Assembly: GCA_016719165.1 (NCBI GenBank)
Contig: JADKAJ010000003.1
Span: 186,001-250,000, forward strand
Direction of reading: 5' to 3'
From: Chitinophagaceae bacterium
GTDB taxonomy: Bacteria; Bacteroidota; Bacteroidia; Chitinophagales; Chitinophagaceae
Length of the DNA stretch: 64,000 nt
This document shows positions 26,257-34,104 of this stretch, piece after piece. Position 1 is the stretch's first letter, and every line of letters starts with the position of its first letter. The position numbers were made by a program, and so were the translations under genes. The notes beneath the pieces are model-generated. The model saw only the letters and a list, made by a program, of their open reading frames with translations, was not told the origin of the DNA and did not search any database.

Positions 26257-27478
26257 GAATTTTCTCTTTGCCTGGCGATATTTTAAAGCAAAAAAGTCTA
26301 CCAATGCCATTAATATCATTGCATGGACAAGTATTACTGCTATAATTATCGGTACTACAGCATTGATTCTGGTGCTGAGTGTTTTTAATGGATTTGAAGG
26401 GCTGGTCAAATCTCTCTACTCTTCTTTTTATACCGATCTTAAAGTTTCTCCGGTATCAGGTAAGATGATAACTGTCACGCCTGAGCAAATAAAACAACTG
26501 AAAGGAGTAGCTGGTATCCGTAATTTTTCTATGATACTTGAAGAAAAAGCAATGGTGCAAAATGGGGATAACCAGACTGTGATTTACCTGAAAGGGGTCG
26601 ATGAGAATTACCGTTATATAACCGGAGTGGCTGATCATTTGATTAATGGTGAATATAATATCGGGAACGAAGAAGTTCCCAGGTTGGTACTTGGAGCAGG
26701 AGTTGAGGATGCGCTGGGTATATATGCTGACAGGAATATTTTTACGCTGAAAATCTATCTGCCAAGAAAAAGTAATTCCAAACAAATAGATATTATGGAG
26801 GATATCAGCAATGATACCATACAGTCATCGGCAGCTTTTCTTATACAGCAGGACTTTGATAATAAATATGGCATAACCAATATCGACTTTGTAAGAAAAT
26901 CACTGCGCCTTACTGCGAATGTATATAGTGGGGTTGAAATTGCGCTAAAAGACCCCTCGAAAATGAAGGTTATAAGGAAAGAACTGGGAGGAATTTTTGG
27001 TAACGGGTATCTTATACAAGACCGGTACGAGCAGAACCGTAGTCTTTTTTCCATTATGAATATAGAACGTTGGATTGTATATGGAGTGCTATGCCTGATC
27101 CTTGTCGTTGCAGCTTTCAATATGATAGGTGCCTTAACGATGCTGGTGCTGGAAAAACAAAAAGATATCAGTGTATTGCATGCACTGGGTGGTAACCGGA
27201 GTTTTATTCAACGAATTTTTTTAAGTGAGGGAATGTTACTGGCTCTTATTGGGGGAGGAATTGGTATGCTGCTGGCTTTTTTGATTGCCTGGTTGCAGAT
27301 AAAATTTCATCTTATCCCTTTGCAGGGAGGTTCTTTTCTGATAGATTATTATCCTGTAAAACTCAGGGGTATTGATTTTTTGTTGGTAGGCGCCACCGTT
27401 TTTATCATTGCAATGGTTGCTTCATGGTTACCTTCCCGGAAAGCAGCCAATCAAAACTTTTCATTAAGAAGTGAATAA
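26255..27478 (+). CDS. FtsX/LolC-LolE family ABC transporter permease
   Basis: This 407-aa membrane protein has an N-terminal cytoplasmic motif (LFAWRYFKAKKSTNAIN) and a first helix (residues ~20-45). A large periplasmic domain (~50-265) follows, then three C-terminal helices including the DISVLHALGGN loop typical of MacB/FtsX permeases. The topology matches LolC/LolE, which pull lipoproteins out of the inner membrane for delivery to LolA. The start is TTG at 26255, the first codon compatible with the conserved N-terminus. No ATPase (lolD) gene is adjacent, so its partner is encoded elsewhere. It is likely cotranscribed with rbfA. Confidence 0.82.
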   Translation: MNFLFAWRYFKAKKSTNAINIIAWTSITAIIIGTTALILVLSVFNGFEGLVKSLYSSFYTDLKVSPVSGKMITVTPEQIKQLKGVAGIRNFSMILEEKAMVQNGDNQTVIYLKGVDENYRYITGVADHLINGEYNIGNEEVPRLVLGAGVEDALGIYADRNIFTLKIYLPRKSNSKQIDIMEDISNDTIQSSAAFLIQQDFDNKYGITNIDFVRKSLRLTANVYSGVEIALKDPSKMKVIRKELGGIFGNGYLIQDRYEQNRSLFSIMNIERWIVYGVLCLILVVAAFNMIGALTMLVLEKQKDISVLHALGGNRSFIQRIFLSEGMLLALIGGGIGMLLAFLIAWLQIKFHLIPLQGGSFLIDYYPVKLRGIDFLLVGATVFIIAMVASWLPSRKAANQNFSLRSE

Positions 27479-27507
27479 TTAAGGTTTTCTTGATTTATCA
27501 GGTTTAA

Positions 27508-27551
27508 AAGCAAAAGGATTACTGGTTTGGGGTTCCAATAATCCTTTGCTT
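27508..27551. terminator. Hairpin between convergent permease and transketolase genes
   Basis: AAGCAAAAGGATTA (27508-27521) pairs with TAATCCTTTGCTT (27539-27551), with one bulged A. It is AT-rich and lies between two convergent stops, so it probably serves both directions. Confidence 0.65.
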
Positions 27552-27568
27552 ATATAAAATCTAAGCTC

Positions 27569-28402
27569 TTAATAATCTCCCAGCGTTTCCGGTAATTGTG
27601 CCAGTGCTTTAGCCAGTTGTTCATCGTTAGGTGCTATGCCATGCCATTCATGAGTGCCCTCCATAAAATCGACACCTTTGCCCATAGCTGTATGCATCAT
27701 AATAGCGACTGGTTTTCCCTGGCCGGTCAGCGATTTCGCTTTCTCCAGGGTGGCTACCACTTCATCCATATCATTACCATTCATCTCAAGAGTTGTCCAT
27801 CCAAAAACATCAAATTTTTCCCGGATATTTCCCAAATTCATGACTTTATTTGTTGGGCCATCTATTTGCTGTCCATTCCAGTCAATGGTTGAAATCAGGT
27901 TGTCAACTTTGTGATGTGCTGCAAACATTACGGCTTCCCAAATCTGTCCTTCATCCAGCTCACCATCTCCGTGTAAGGAAAAAACAAGGTTCTTTTTACC
28001 ATTCAGTTTTTTGGTCAATGCAGCACCAATAGCCACACTCATTCCCTGGCCAAGTGAACCGGAAGCTATCCTAACACCGGGTAAATGTTCATGAGTAGCA
28101 GGGTGGCCCTGCAATCTTGTATTTAACTTCCGGAAGCTGGCTAATTCTTTAATGTCAAAATAGCCGGAACGGGCCAGTGTTGAATAAAATAAGGGTGAAA
28201 TATGGCCATTAGACAGTACAAAAACATCTTCATCTGTAGCATTCATGTCAAAGACTGGATTATGTTTCATCACCTTGAAATACAAGGCAGTAAGGAAATC
28301 TGTACAACCCAGTGAACCACCCGGATGACCGCTGCTGACTCCATGGACCATTCTTACAATGTCTCTTCTGATTTGAGAGGCTACTGCTGCTAGTTCATTC
28401 AT
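27569..28402 (-). CDS. Transketolase, N-terminal (thiamine pyrophosphate-binding) subunit
   Basis: Transketolase moves two-carbon units in the pentose phosphate pathway. This 277-aa protein is only the first third to half of the enzyme. It has the SSGHPGGSLGCTDFLTAL start, HGDGELDEGQIWEA (the Mg-TPP binding GDG motif) and MMHTAMGKGVDF. The C-terminal pyrimidine-binding half should be a separate protein, but none lies next to it: the gene downstream is a convergent permease. I use the ATG at 28402 (MNELAAV) because the 18 upstream residues are not family-like. It is a split enzyme, not a truncation, since the domain ends cleanly. Confidence 0.87.
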   Translation of the reverse strand: MNELAAVASQIRRDIVRMVHGVSSGHPGGSLGCTDFLTALYFKVMKHNPVFDMNATDEDVFVLSNGHISPLFYSTLARSGYFDIKELASFRKLNTRLQGHPATHEHLPGVRIASGSLGQGMSVAIGAALTKKLNGKKNLVFSLHGDGELDEGQIWEAVMFAAHHKVDNLISTIDWNGQQIDGPTNKVMNLGNIREKFDVFGWTTLEMNGNDMDEVVATLEKAKSLTGQGKPVAIMMHTAMGKGVDFMEGTHEWHGIAPNDEQLAKALAQLPETLGDY

Positions 28403-28615
28403 ACTTATATAGTTAAAATAGTTTTTTGTTAAACTTTTAGTACATTGCACCCTCAAAGGTCAGGTTAGTTGCAAATTTGCATTCTTTTTTGATTCAAAAT
28501 CCAACTGAATTAAATTAATCTGACAATATATTCAACACATCCTATCGGTTACAAAGAATTAATGTCAGAAACTTTAAAATGTCTGTGTAATATAAAAACC
28601 AAAAGGGTTAAAGCC

Positions 28616-28623
28616 TATTTTTG
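28616..28623 (+). promoter_or_regulatory. -7 promoter element for the WecA-like gene
   Basis: TATTTTTG matches TAnnTTTG and ends 20 bp before the ATG at 28644. The 241-bp region between it and the divergent transketolase gene shows nothing else I can name. Confidence 0.5.
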
Positions 28624-28643
28624 TACCATATAAAACTGCTTAG

Positions 28644-29780
28644 ATGCTCGATATTTTATTAACAGCTTCGGTTTCTTTTATTATCACTTTCCTGGCAGTA
28701 CCGGTTGTATTGGAAGTGGCAGAAAAAAAGAAGTTGTTTGACATGCCAAACGAAAGAAAAGTACATACCCGTTTGGTAGCCTCTTTAGGGGGTGTTGGTA
28801 TCTTTGGTGGCTTTATTCTGGCTTCCCTGTTATCAATCCAGGGGCATCTCAATTCTGAATTTCAGTATTTTTTCGCGGCTGCTTTAGTTATCTTTTTTTT
28901 GGGACTAAAGGACGACCTCATTATTTTATCTGCCAGTAAGAAATTTATTGGTCAGTTAATTGCTGCCTCTATCCTTATTCACCTGGGAGGTATCAGGCTA
29001 GATAGTATGTATGGCCTGATGGGTTTTGAAAATTTGCCTGAGGGTTTTGCCCTTGCATTATCTTATCTTACGATAATTGTTGTGATCAATTCATTTAACC
29101 TGATTGATGGGGTAGACGGGCTGGCTGCCAGCCTGGGTATCCTGACCATGCTTGTTTTTGGTAGTTATTTCTTTGCCATTGGATTTCAGGCATATTCATT
29201 ATTAGCATTTGCCATGGCCGGAAGTTTAGGTGCCTTTATGATTTTTAACCATCATCCTGCAAAAATATTTATGGGAGATTCAGGTTCCCTGATGATAGGC
29301 CTGATCAATGCTATCCTTGTAATTAAATTTATCAATGTGGCAAATGACCCGCTGGTTGCTATCCCGGTTTCTTCAGCAGTTGCCATTGGATTTGCGATTT
29401 TAATTGTTCCTTTGTTGGATACACTCAGGGTTTTCAGTATCCGGATATTTAATGGTGTTTCTCCTTTTACGCCTGACAGAAACCATGTACATCATCTTTT
29501 GCTGGACAGGGGGCTTGATCATGCTTCGGTAACGCTTACATGTGTAAGCGCTAATATTGGTTTTATCATGATTGCCTGGTTTGGCAGATCATTAGGACCA
29601 AATTATCTTTTACTTATTATGCTAACCCTGGCATTTTCCGGGTTAGCCATATTGTATTATTACAAGAGGCCCAGGCGTGCAATACTCATTGCCAAAAGAG
29701 GTGAAGGGGTCGCTCAAATAAAAACGTCGTCTACTAAAATAGTCACCCTGACAAAAGAAGCCCAATCTGCAGTGGATTGA
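28644..29780 (+). CDS. Undecaprenyl-phosphate GlcNAc-1-phosphate transferase-like (WecA/TagO family)
   Basis: This 378-aa polytopic membrane enzyme has about 10-11 hydrophobic segments. Family motifs are visible: GLKDDLIILS (the DD pair that binds Mg), NLIDGVDGLAASLG, KIFMGDSGSLMIG and the cytoplasmic RNHVHHLLLD His cluster. WecA/TagO enzymes load a sugar-1-phosphate onto undecaprenyl phosphate to start O-antigen, capsule or teichoic acid synthesis. Donor specificity is inferred only. MraY is less likely because the His cluster and PNERKVHTRLVASLGG start are WecA-like. It has its own -7 element and a strong terminator, so it is probably monocistronic. Confidence 0.85.
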   Translation: MLDILLTASVSFIITFLAVPVVLEVAEKKKLFDMPNERKVHTRLVASLGGVGIFGGFILASLLSIQGHLNSEFQYFFAAALVIFFLGLKDDLIILSASKKFIGQLIAASILIHLGGIRLDSMYGLMGFENLPEGFALALSYLTIIVVINSFNLIDGVDGLAASLGILTMLVFGSYFFAIGFQAYSLLAFAMAGSLGAFMIFNHHPAKIFMGDSGSLMIGLINAILVIKFINVANDPLVAIPVSSAVAIGFAILIVPLLDTLRVFSIRIFNGVSPFTPDRNHVHHLLLDRGLDHASVTLTCVSANIGFIMIAWFGRSLGPNYLLLIMLTLAFSGLAILYYYKRPRRAILIAKRGEGVAQIKTSSTKIVTLTKEAQSAVD

Positions 29781-29798
29781 AGCAAAAAAAGTATTCTG

Positions 29799-29839
29799 TG
29801 CCGGCAAACAAATAACAAAGTTCTGCCGGCATTTTTTTT
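29799..29839 (+). terminator. Intrinsic terminator after the WecA-like gene
   Basis: TGCCGGCA at 29799-29806 pairs with TGCCGGCA at 29824-29831 (8 bp, 17-nt loop) and is followed directly by eight T residues. Confidence 0.85.
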
Positions 29840-29875
29840 GAATACACCTCTTTCATTAGATTTGTGTCCTGACTT

Positions 29876-29896
29876 GGTACAATATAAAATTGTACC
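29876..29896. promoter_or_regulatory. Dyad (possible operator) upstream of frr
   Basis: GGTACAAT and ATTGTACC form a perfect 8-bp inverted repeat with a 5-nt A/T spacer, ending 4 bp before the frr -7 element at 29901. A repressor bound here would block the promoter. This is inferred from symmetry alone; no known regulator is recognised. Confidence 0.45.
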
Positions 29897-29900
29897 GGAG

Positions 29901-29908
29901 TAAATTTG
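29901..29908 (+). promoter_or_regulatory. -7 promoter element for frr
   Basis: TAAATTTG matches TAnnTTTG, 20 bp before the frr ATG. A second match, TAGATTTG, lies upstream at 29857-29864, so tandem promoters are possible. Confidence 0.5.
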
Positions 29909-29927
29909 ATTTTTTAAACTATAAGTT

Positions 29928-30491
29928 ATGTCAGAAGATATTGCATCAATTACAAGTAACGCAGAAGATTTCATGAAAAAAGCCATTGGTCACCTGGAAG
30001 CAGAATTGGTGAAGATAAGGGCTGGGAAGGCTAACCCGCAGATGTTTGATGGCTTAATGGTGGATTATTATGGATCACCTGTGCCAGTTAACCAGGTTTC
30101 AAATATTAGTGTAATGGATTCCCGAACGCTGAGCATTCAGCCCTGGGAAAAAAATATGCTCCAACCCATTGAAAGAGCTATTATCGCAGCCAATATGGGA
30201 ATTACTCCACAGAATGATGGTGTCCTGATTCGTTTATTTTTACCGCCTTTGACTGAGGAAAGACGAAAAGAATTGGTTAAAAAATGCCTGGGAGAGGGAG
30301 AACATTCAAAAGTAGCCATCCGCAATATTCGTCGTGATGCTATTGAACATATTAAAAAGTTACAAAAAAACGGGTTGAGTGAAGATGCTGCCAAAGATGC
30401 AGAAGACGAAATACAGCAAATAACTGATAAGTTCATAGCTGCTGTAGAAAAGCACCTGGCAACTAAAGAGAAAGAAATTATGTCGGTATAA
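29928..30491 (+). CDS. frr: Ribosome recycling factor
   Basis: RRF splits post-termination ribosomes together with EF-G. The 187-aa protein has the expected long three-helix bundle and hinge domain: FMKKAIGHLEAELVKIRAGKANPQ type start, PVNQVSNISVMDSRTLSIQPWE and a late AIRNIRRDAIEHIKKLQK helix. The length matches the family (about 185 aa). Unusually, tsf/pyrH do not precede it; it stands alone after a strong terminator. Its own terminator (30515-30547) lies inside the 3' end of the convergent EamA gene. Confidence 0.95.
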   Translation: MSEDIASITSNAEDFMKKAIGHLEAELVKIRAGKANPQMFDGLMVDYYGSPVPVNQVSNISVMDSRTLSIQPWEKNMLQPIERAIIAANMGITPQNDGVLIRLFLPPLTEERRKELVKKCLGEGEHSKVAIRNIRRDAIEHIKKLQKNGLSEDAAKDAEDEIQQITDKFIAAVEKHLATKEKEIMSV

Positions 30492-30509
30492 AATACCTTA
30501 CATGAATCT

Positions 30510-31427
30510 TTATGAAGCAACATCTGCCGGTGTTGCTTTCTTTTTTTCAGACCTGTTAGCAAGGTAAACTCCAAAGAGAATTATCATCAGGCAGACGATT
30601 TCAATCACAGAAATCTTTTCATTATCCAGAAAGCCCCAAAACAGTGCAATGAAGGGAATGCCATACGTAACTAAAGATGCGAACAATCCACCGGCTTTTT
30701 GAACTAAAATATAAAACAAAGCAGTCGCTATAGCACTTCCCAATACACCAAGCCCGGCAGAAGCCATAACTGCATACCGTACTTCAATCTTGTGAAAATC
30801 AAGCTGTGTGACATCCTGTTGCCAGAGAATTATTCCAGCAGGGATGGTCATAAAAGCCAGCGAAACTGTTGCAACATGAATCGGGTTCAGCCCTTTTAAA
30901 TAATGACTCACCATATTAACATTTAATCCATATAGTAAAGTAGCACCGAGTATAAGAAACAAATAATTCATGTTGTCAAAGCTTATATTTTTTTCACCGA
31001 TAAGTACAGGACTAATCGTAAGTAATACCAGGCCGATAAATCCAATAATCACTCCGGTAATTTTTTGGGCTTTAATCTTGTCCTTAAAAAATAAGATACC
31101 TATTACTACAACACAAATTGGCGTTAGCGAGTTAAGTATACCACCGAGTGAGCCATCAATTTTTGTCATGGCTCCTGCAAAAAGAAAAGCGGGAATTAAA
31201 TTTCCAAATACGGCACTAAGAATAACGGTGCCCATCTTTTGTCGTGGGATTTTAGAGAAATGAAAGAAGGCAAAAGGTATAAAGACCACCCCGGCTGCAA
31301 AAATGCGAAGAGAGGCTATCTGTGAGGCGTTAAGAGCAATGGCACTGTCTTTCATTAATTTAAAAGAACTTCCCCAGATAAAACACAGGATTACGAAGAT
31401 CACCCAGCTGATAAATTTATTACTCAT
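30510..31427 (-). CDS. EamA/DMT family permease
   Basis: This 305-aa inner-membrane protein has ten predicted helices made of two EamA repeats. It starts FISWVIFVILCFIWGSSFKLMKD (the WGSSF motif is typical) and has a GSLGGILNSLTPICVV segment in repeat one. Drug/metabolite transporters of this group export amino acids, purines or other small metabolites; the substrate is not readable. The start is the ATG at 31427 (MSNKF), since the frame upstream offers only a TTG. The gene converges on frr with only 18 bp between stops. Its C-terminal codons double as the frr terminator. Confidence 0.83.
   Translation of the reverse strand: MSNKFISWVIFVILCFIWGSSFKLMKDSAIALNASQIASLRIFAAGVVFIPFAFFHFSKIPRQKMGTVILSAVFGNLIPAFLFAGAMTKIDGSLGGILNSLTPICVVVIGILFFKDKIKAQKITGVIIGFIGLVLLTISPVLIGEKNISFDNMNYLFLILGATLLYGLNVNMVSHYLKGLNPIHVATVSLAFMTIPAGIILWQQDVTQLDFHKIEVRYAVMASAGLGVLGSAIATALFYILVQKAGGLFASLVTYGIPFIALFWGFLDNEKISVIEIVCLMIILFGVYLANRSEKKKATPADVAS
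30515..30547 (+). terminator. frr terminator embedded in the EamA coding end
   Basis: AAGCAACA (30515-30522) pairs with TGTTGCTT (30531-30538) around an 8-nt loop and is followed by a TTCTTTTTTT tract. It lies within the last codons of the opposite-strand EamA gene. Confidence 0.8.
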
Positions 31428-31509
31428 AAATGTGGGCAAAGGTCATAAAACAGAGCCAGACAGAGGCAATTTTTTTATATTGCAGACATATATCGGTAAA
31501 CTACATACT

Positions 31510-32256
31510 ATGAATAAGGTTGAACTTAAAAAAATTGATACCCGTGCACCTAAGGATCTTGACAAAAAGGAATTAAAAGAAAAGACAGAAAAAATTCTGG
31601 TTGAACTGGATGAATTACAAAATCTTTTATTTGCTGAAGGCAAACATTCAATATTGATAGTAATTCAGGGAATGGATGGAAGTGGTAAGGATGGTGTTAT
31701 CAGGAATGTACTGGGAAATATGAATCCGCAGGGCGTTACGGTGAAATCCTATAAGGCCCCTACTCCGGAAGAGTTGTCACATGATTTTTTATGGCGTATT
31801 CACCAGCATGCTCCGGGAAAGGGAATGATACAGGTATTTAACCGTTCTCATTATGAAGATATATTGGTGACCAGGGTTCATAAATGGTGTGATGATGAAA
31901 CAGCCCGAAAAAGAATGGAAGCTATAAATGATTTTGAAGGATTGCTGCAAAAACATAATAGCACACATATTTTAAAATTCTACCTGCATGTTTCACCGGA
32001 AGAACAACATGAAAGGCTGAGTGAACGAATGAAGGACCCGGCGAAAATGTGGAAATATAATGATAAGGATTTTGAGGAGGCTAAGCTTTGGGATGAATAT
32101 ATGAAAATGTATGAAGATTGTTTCAATAACTGTAATACTCCTCCCTGGACAGTTGTACCTTCAGATCAGAATTGGTATAAAGAGTATATAATTGCTTCGC
32201 AACTTTACGAGTTGCTGAAAAATCTTGATATGCAGTTTCCTGGTCTAAAAAAATAG
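31510..32256 (+). CDS. Polyphosphate kinase 2 family protein
   Basis: PPK2 enzymes phosphorylate nucleoside mono- or diphosphates with polyphosphate. This 248-aa protein has the P-loop GMDGSGKDGVIRNVLG, a FNRSHYEDILVTRVHKW segment, the lid region with RLSERMKDPAKMWKY, and a late PWTVVPSDQNWYKEY motif typical of the family. The single-domain length fits class I or III enzymes; which nucleotide it prefers cannot be read. I choose the ATG at 31510, because the frame upstream overlaps the EamA promoter region and lacks family similarity. It is divergent from EamA and is followed 62 bp later by mscL. Confidence 0.88.
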   Translation: MNKVELKKIDTRAPKDLDKKELKEKTEKILVELDELQNLLFAEGKHSILIVIQGMDGSGKDGVIRNVLGNMNPQGVTVKSYKAPTPEELSHDFLWRIHQHAPGKGMIQVFNRSHYEDILVTRVHKWCDDETARKRMEAINDFEGLLQKHNSTHILKFYLHVSPEEQHERLSERMKDPAKMWKYNDKDFEEAKLWDEYMKMYEDCFNNCNTPPWTVVPSDQNWYKEYIIASQLYELLKNLDMQFPGLKK

Positions 32257-32318
32257 GAACCTGGAAATTTTCAACCTGGATCATCTGAAACGATTTATTA
32301 ACTATTAAAAATTTCTTT

Positions 32319-32690
32319 ATGGGAATGCTAAAAGAATTTAAAGAATTTGCCATGAAAGGCAATGTAGTTGACCTGGCAGTGGGTGTCGTTATTGGTGCTG
32401 CTTTCGGTGCCATTGTTGGAGCAGTAGTCGACAACATTGTTATGCCTGTTGTAGGAATGATTACAGGGGGCATTAATTTCGATGCCCTGTCTGTTAAAGT
32501 GGGAAATGCTGAATTGAAATACGGTCTGGCTATTTCTGCGGCGGTGAAATTTTTAGCCATTGCTTTATTCTTGTTCATGGTTATAAAAGCTGTTAATGCA
32601 TCTAAGAAAAAAGAGGCAGCAGCTGCTCCGCCACCCCCACCTGAGGATATCACGCTGTTGCGTGAAATCAGGGATGCACTGAAAAAATAA
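32319..32690 (+). CDS. mscL: Large-conductance mechanosensitive channel
   Basis: MscL is a pentameric inner-membrane safety valve opened by membrane tension on hypo-osmotic shock. The 123-aa protein has the amphipathic N-terminal helix (KEFKEFAMKGNVVDLAVGVV), the first transmembrane helix with the AFGAIVGAVVDNIVMP constriction, a periplasmic loop, a second helix (AISAAVKFLAIALFLFMVI) and the cytoplasmic bundle. The linker to the bundle is a short Ala/Pro run (AAAAPPPPPED), which is unremarkable for the family. It is probably cotranscribed with the upstream PPK2 gene. Confidence 0.95.
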   Translation: MGMLKEFKEFAMKGNVVDLAVGVVIGAAFGAIVGAVVDNIVMPVVGMITGGINFDALSVKVGNAELKYGLAISAAVKFLAIALFLFMVIKAVNASKKKEAAAAPPPPPEDITLLREIRDALKK

Positions 32691-32793
32691 TTTTGGGGAA
32701 AACAGGCGAATTCCCTGAGCCCTGTTTCCCTTATTTTTGTAAAGTCCTGTTGGTAGAACAGGACTTTATTGTTATTTCACAAACCCAATTACA

Positions 32794-33579
32794 GTGCAGA
32801 ATACATCGTACCAGATTAAATTACCCCAGTTTGAGGGACCATTTGACTTATTGCTTTTCTTTATTGAGAGAGATGAACTGGATATTTATAATATTCCTAT
32901 TACCAGTATTATCAATGATTTTCTTGACTATATTCATAAGAGTGAAGAGCTGAATATTGAGCTCAGCAGTGAGTTTATTCTTTTTATATCCACCCTGATG
33001 CGTATAAAAGCCAAAATGCTGCTGCCCCGCAAGGAACTGGATGCACAAGGCAATGAAATTGATCCACGACAGGAATTGATTAATAAAATACTGGAGTATA
33101 AAAGGTTTAAAGAGGCGTCGGCCCAAATGGCTGAAATGGAAGCATTGCGGATGCTTATGGTGAAAAGGGGGAATATCCAGAAGGAATTGTCACAGATTGG
33201 GGAAGAAACGGGTGAAGGAACAGAAATTCAAAATATCACTCTTTTCAAATTAATGCGGGCCTTTGAAAAAGCCATGCAGAAATACAGCGACCGCATCAAT
33301 AAGCCTGTACATACTGTAGTGTCGTATAATTACACTATGGAACAAAGCCGCGACCAGATGCTGAATCTGGCCCGGGAAGAAAAGACAGTTTCCTTTGAAA
33401 AAATATTTGAACGTTGTGAAAACAGGGTTCATGCTATTTTTCTTTTCTTATCACTTCTGGAGCTTGTGCAACAGAAGTTTATGAAGATCATGATCGGGGA
33501 AGGCAAGAATAATTTCATTATTGAATATAATGAACCTGAAAACCGGATTGCTGAATTAGAAGAACAAAATCAACAATAA
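32794..33579 (+). CDS. scpA: Segregation and condensation protein A
   Basis: ScpA is the kleisin that bridges the SMC dimer heads in bacterial condensin. The 261-aa protein shows the N-terminal kleisin domain (QFEGPFDLLLFFIERDELDI, then SSEFILFISTLMRIKAKMLLP) and a C-terminal winged-helix region that ends in acidic residues. The start is GTG at 32794. The usual partner scpB is not next to it; an OsmC gene follows after 41 bp. Confidence 0.9.
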   Translation: MQNTSYQIKLPQFEGPFDLLLFFIERDELDIYNIPITSIINDFLDYIHKSEELNIELSSEFILFISTLMRIKAKMLLPRKELDAQGNEIDPRQELINKILEYKRFKEASAQMAEMEALRMLMVKRGNIQKELSQIGEETGEGTEIQNITLFKLMRAFEKAMQKYSDRINKPVHTVVSYNYTMEQSRDQMLNLAREEKTVSFEKIFERCENRVHAIFLFLSLLELVQQKFMKIMIGEGKNNFIIEYNEPENRIAELEEQNQQ

Positions 33580-33620
33580 TTTTTTTAACCGCCTCTTTTA
33601 ATGAGGCTAAACTATTACAC

Positions 33621-34031
33621 ATGAAAAGCTATTCATCTGCCAATTGGAAAGGGTCAGGCAAAGAAGGAAGCGGTACTTTGACCTCGAAATCAAAAGTCCT
33701 TGAGAACACTTCTTATGATTTCAGGAGCCGTTTTGAAGATGGAACATTTACAAACCCCGAAGAACTGGTGGCAGCTGCACATGCAGGCTGTTTTTCCATG
33801 AAACTGAGTTTTGTACTGGGTGCCGCTGGCTTCACACCAGATAACATTGATACAAAGTGTACAATCACTTTAGAGAATGGTGCTATCACATCAAGTCACC
33901 TGGAGGTAAAAGCTTCCGTACCTGGTATTGATGCTGCTAAGTTTGCTGAGTGTGCTGCAGAAGCAAAGGCTAATTGCCCTATCAGTAAATTGCTGAATAC
34001 TGAAATTACAATGGAAGCCAATCTTGCATAA
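33621..34031 (+). CDS. OsmC family peroxiredoxin
   Basis: OsmC proteins reduce organic hydroperoxides with a two-cysteine mechanism, as homodimers. The 136-aa product has the two signature cysteines, in AAAHAGCFSMKLS (about residue 57) and in ANCPISKLL (about residue 122). The alpha/beta fold strands start from the family-typical WKGSGKEGSGTL. Length and motifs are closer to OsmC than to the longer Ohr. A strong terminator follows. Confidence 0.9.
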   Translation: MKSYSSANWKGSGKEGSGTLTSKSKVLENTSYDFRSRFEDGTFTNPEELVAAAHAGCFSMKLSFVLGAAGFTPDNIDTKCTITLENGAITSSHLEVKASVPGIDAAKFAECAAEAKANCPISKLLNTEITMEANLA

Positions 34032-34050
34032 GATATCCTTAATTAATAGT

Positions 34051-34094
34051 AAAAGCCGGTTACGCATCAACTTAGTAGTAACCGGCTTTTTTTT
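34051..34094. terminator. Bidirectional intrinsic terminator
   Basis: A 13-bp perfect stem (AAAAGCCGGTTAC, 34051-34063, with 34078-34090) is followed by a T-run on the plus strand and, via its own A-run, a T-run on the minus strand. It separates the convergent OsmC and dxs genes. Confidence 0.92.
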
Positions 34095-34104
34095 ATCTTA
34101 GAAC

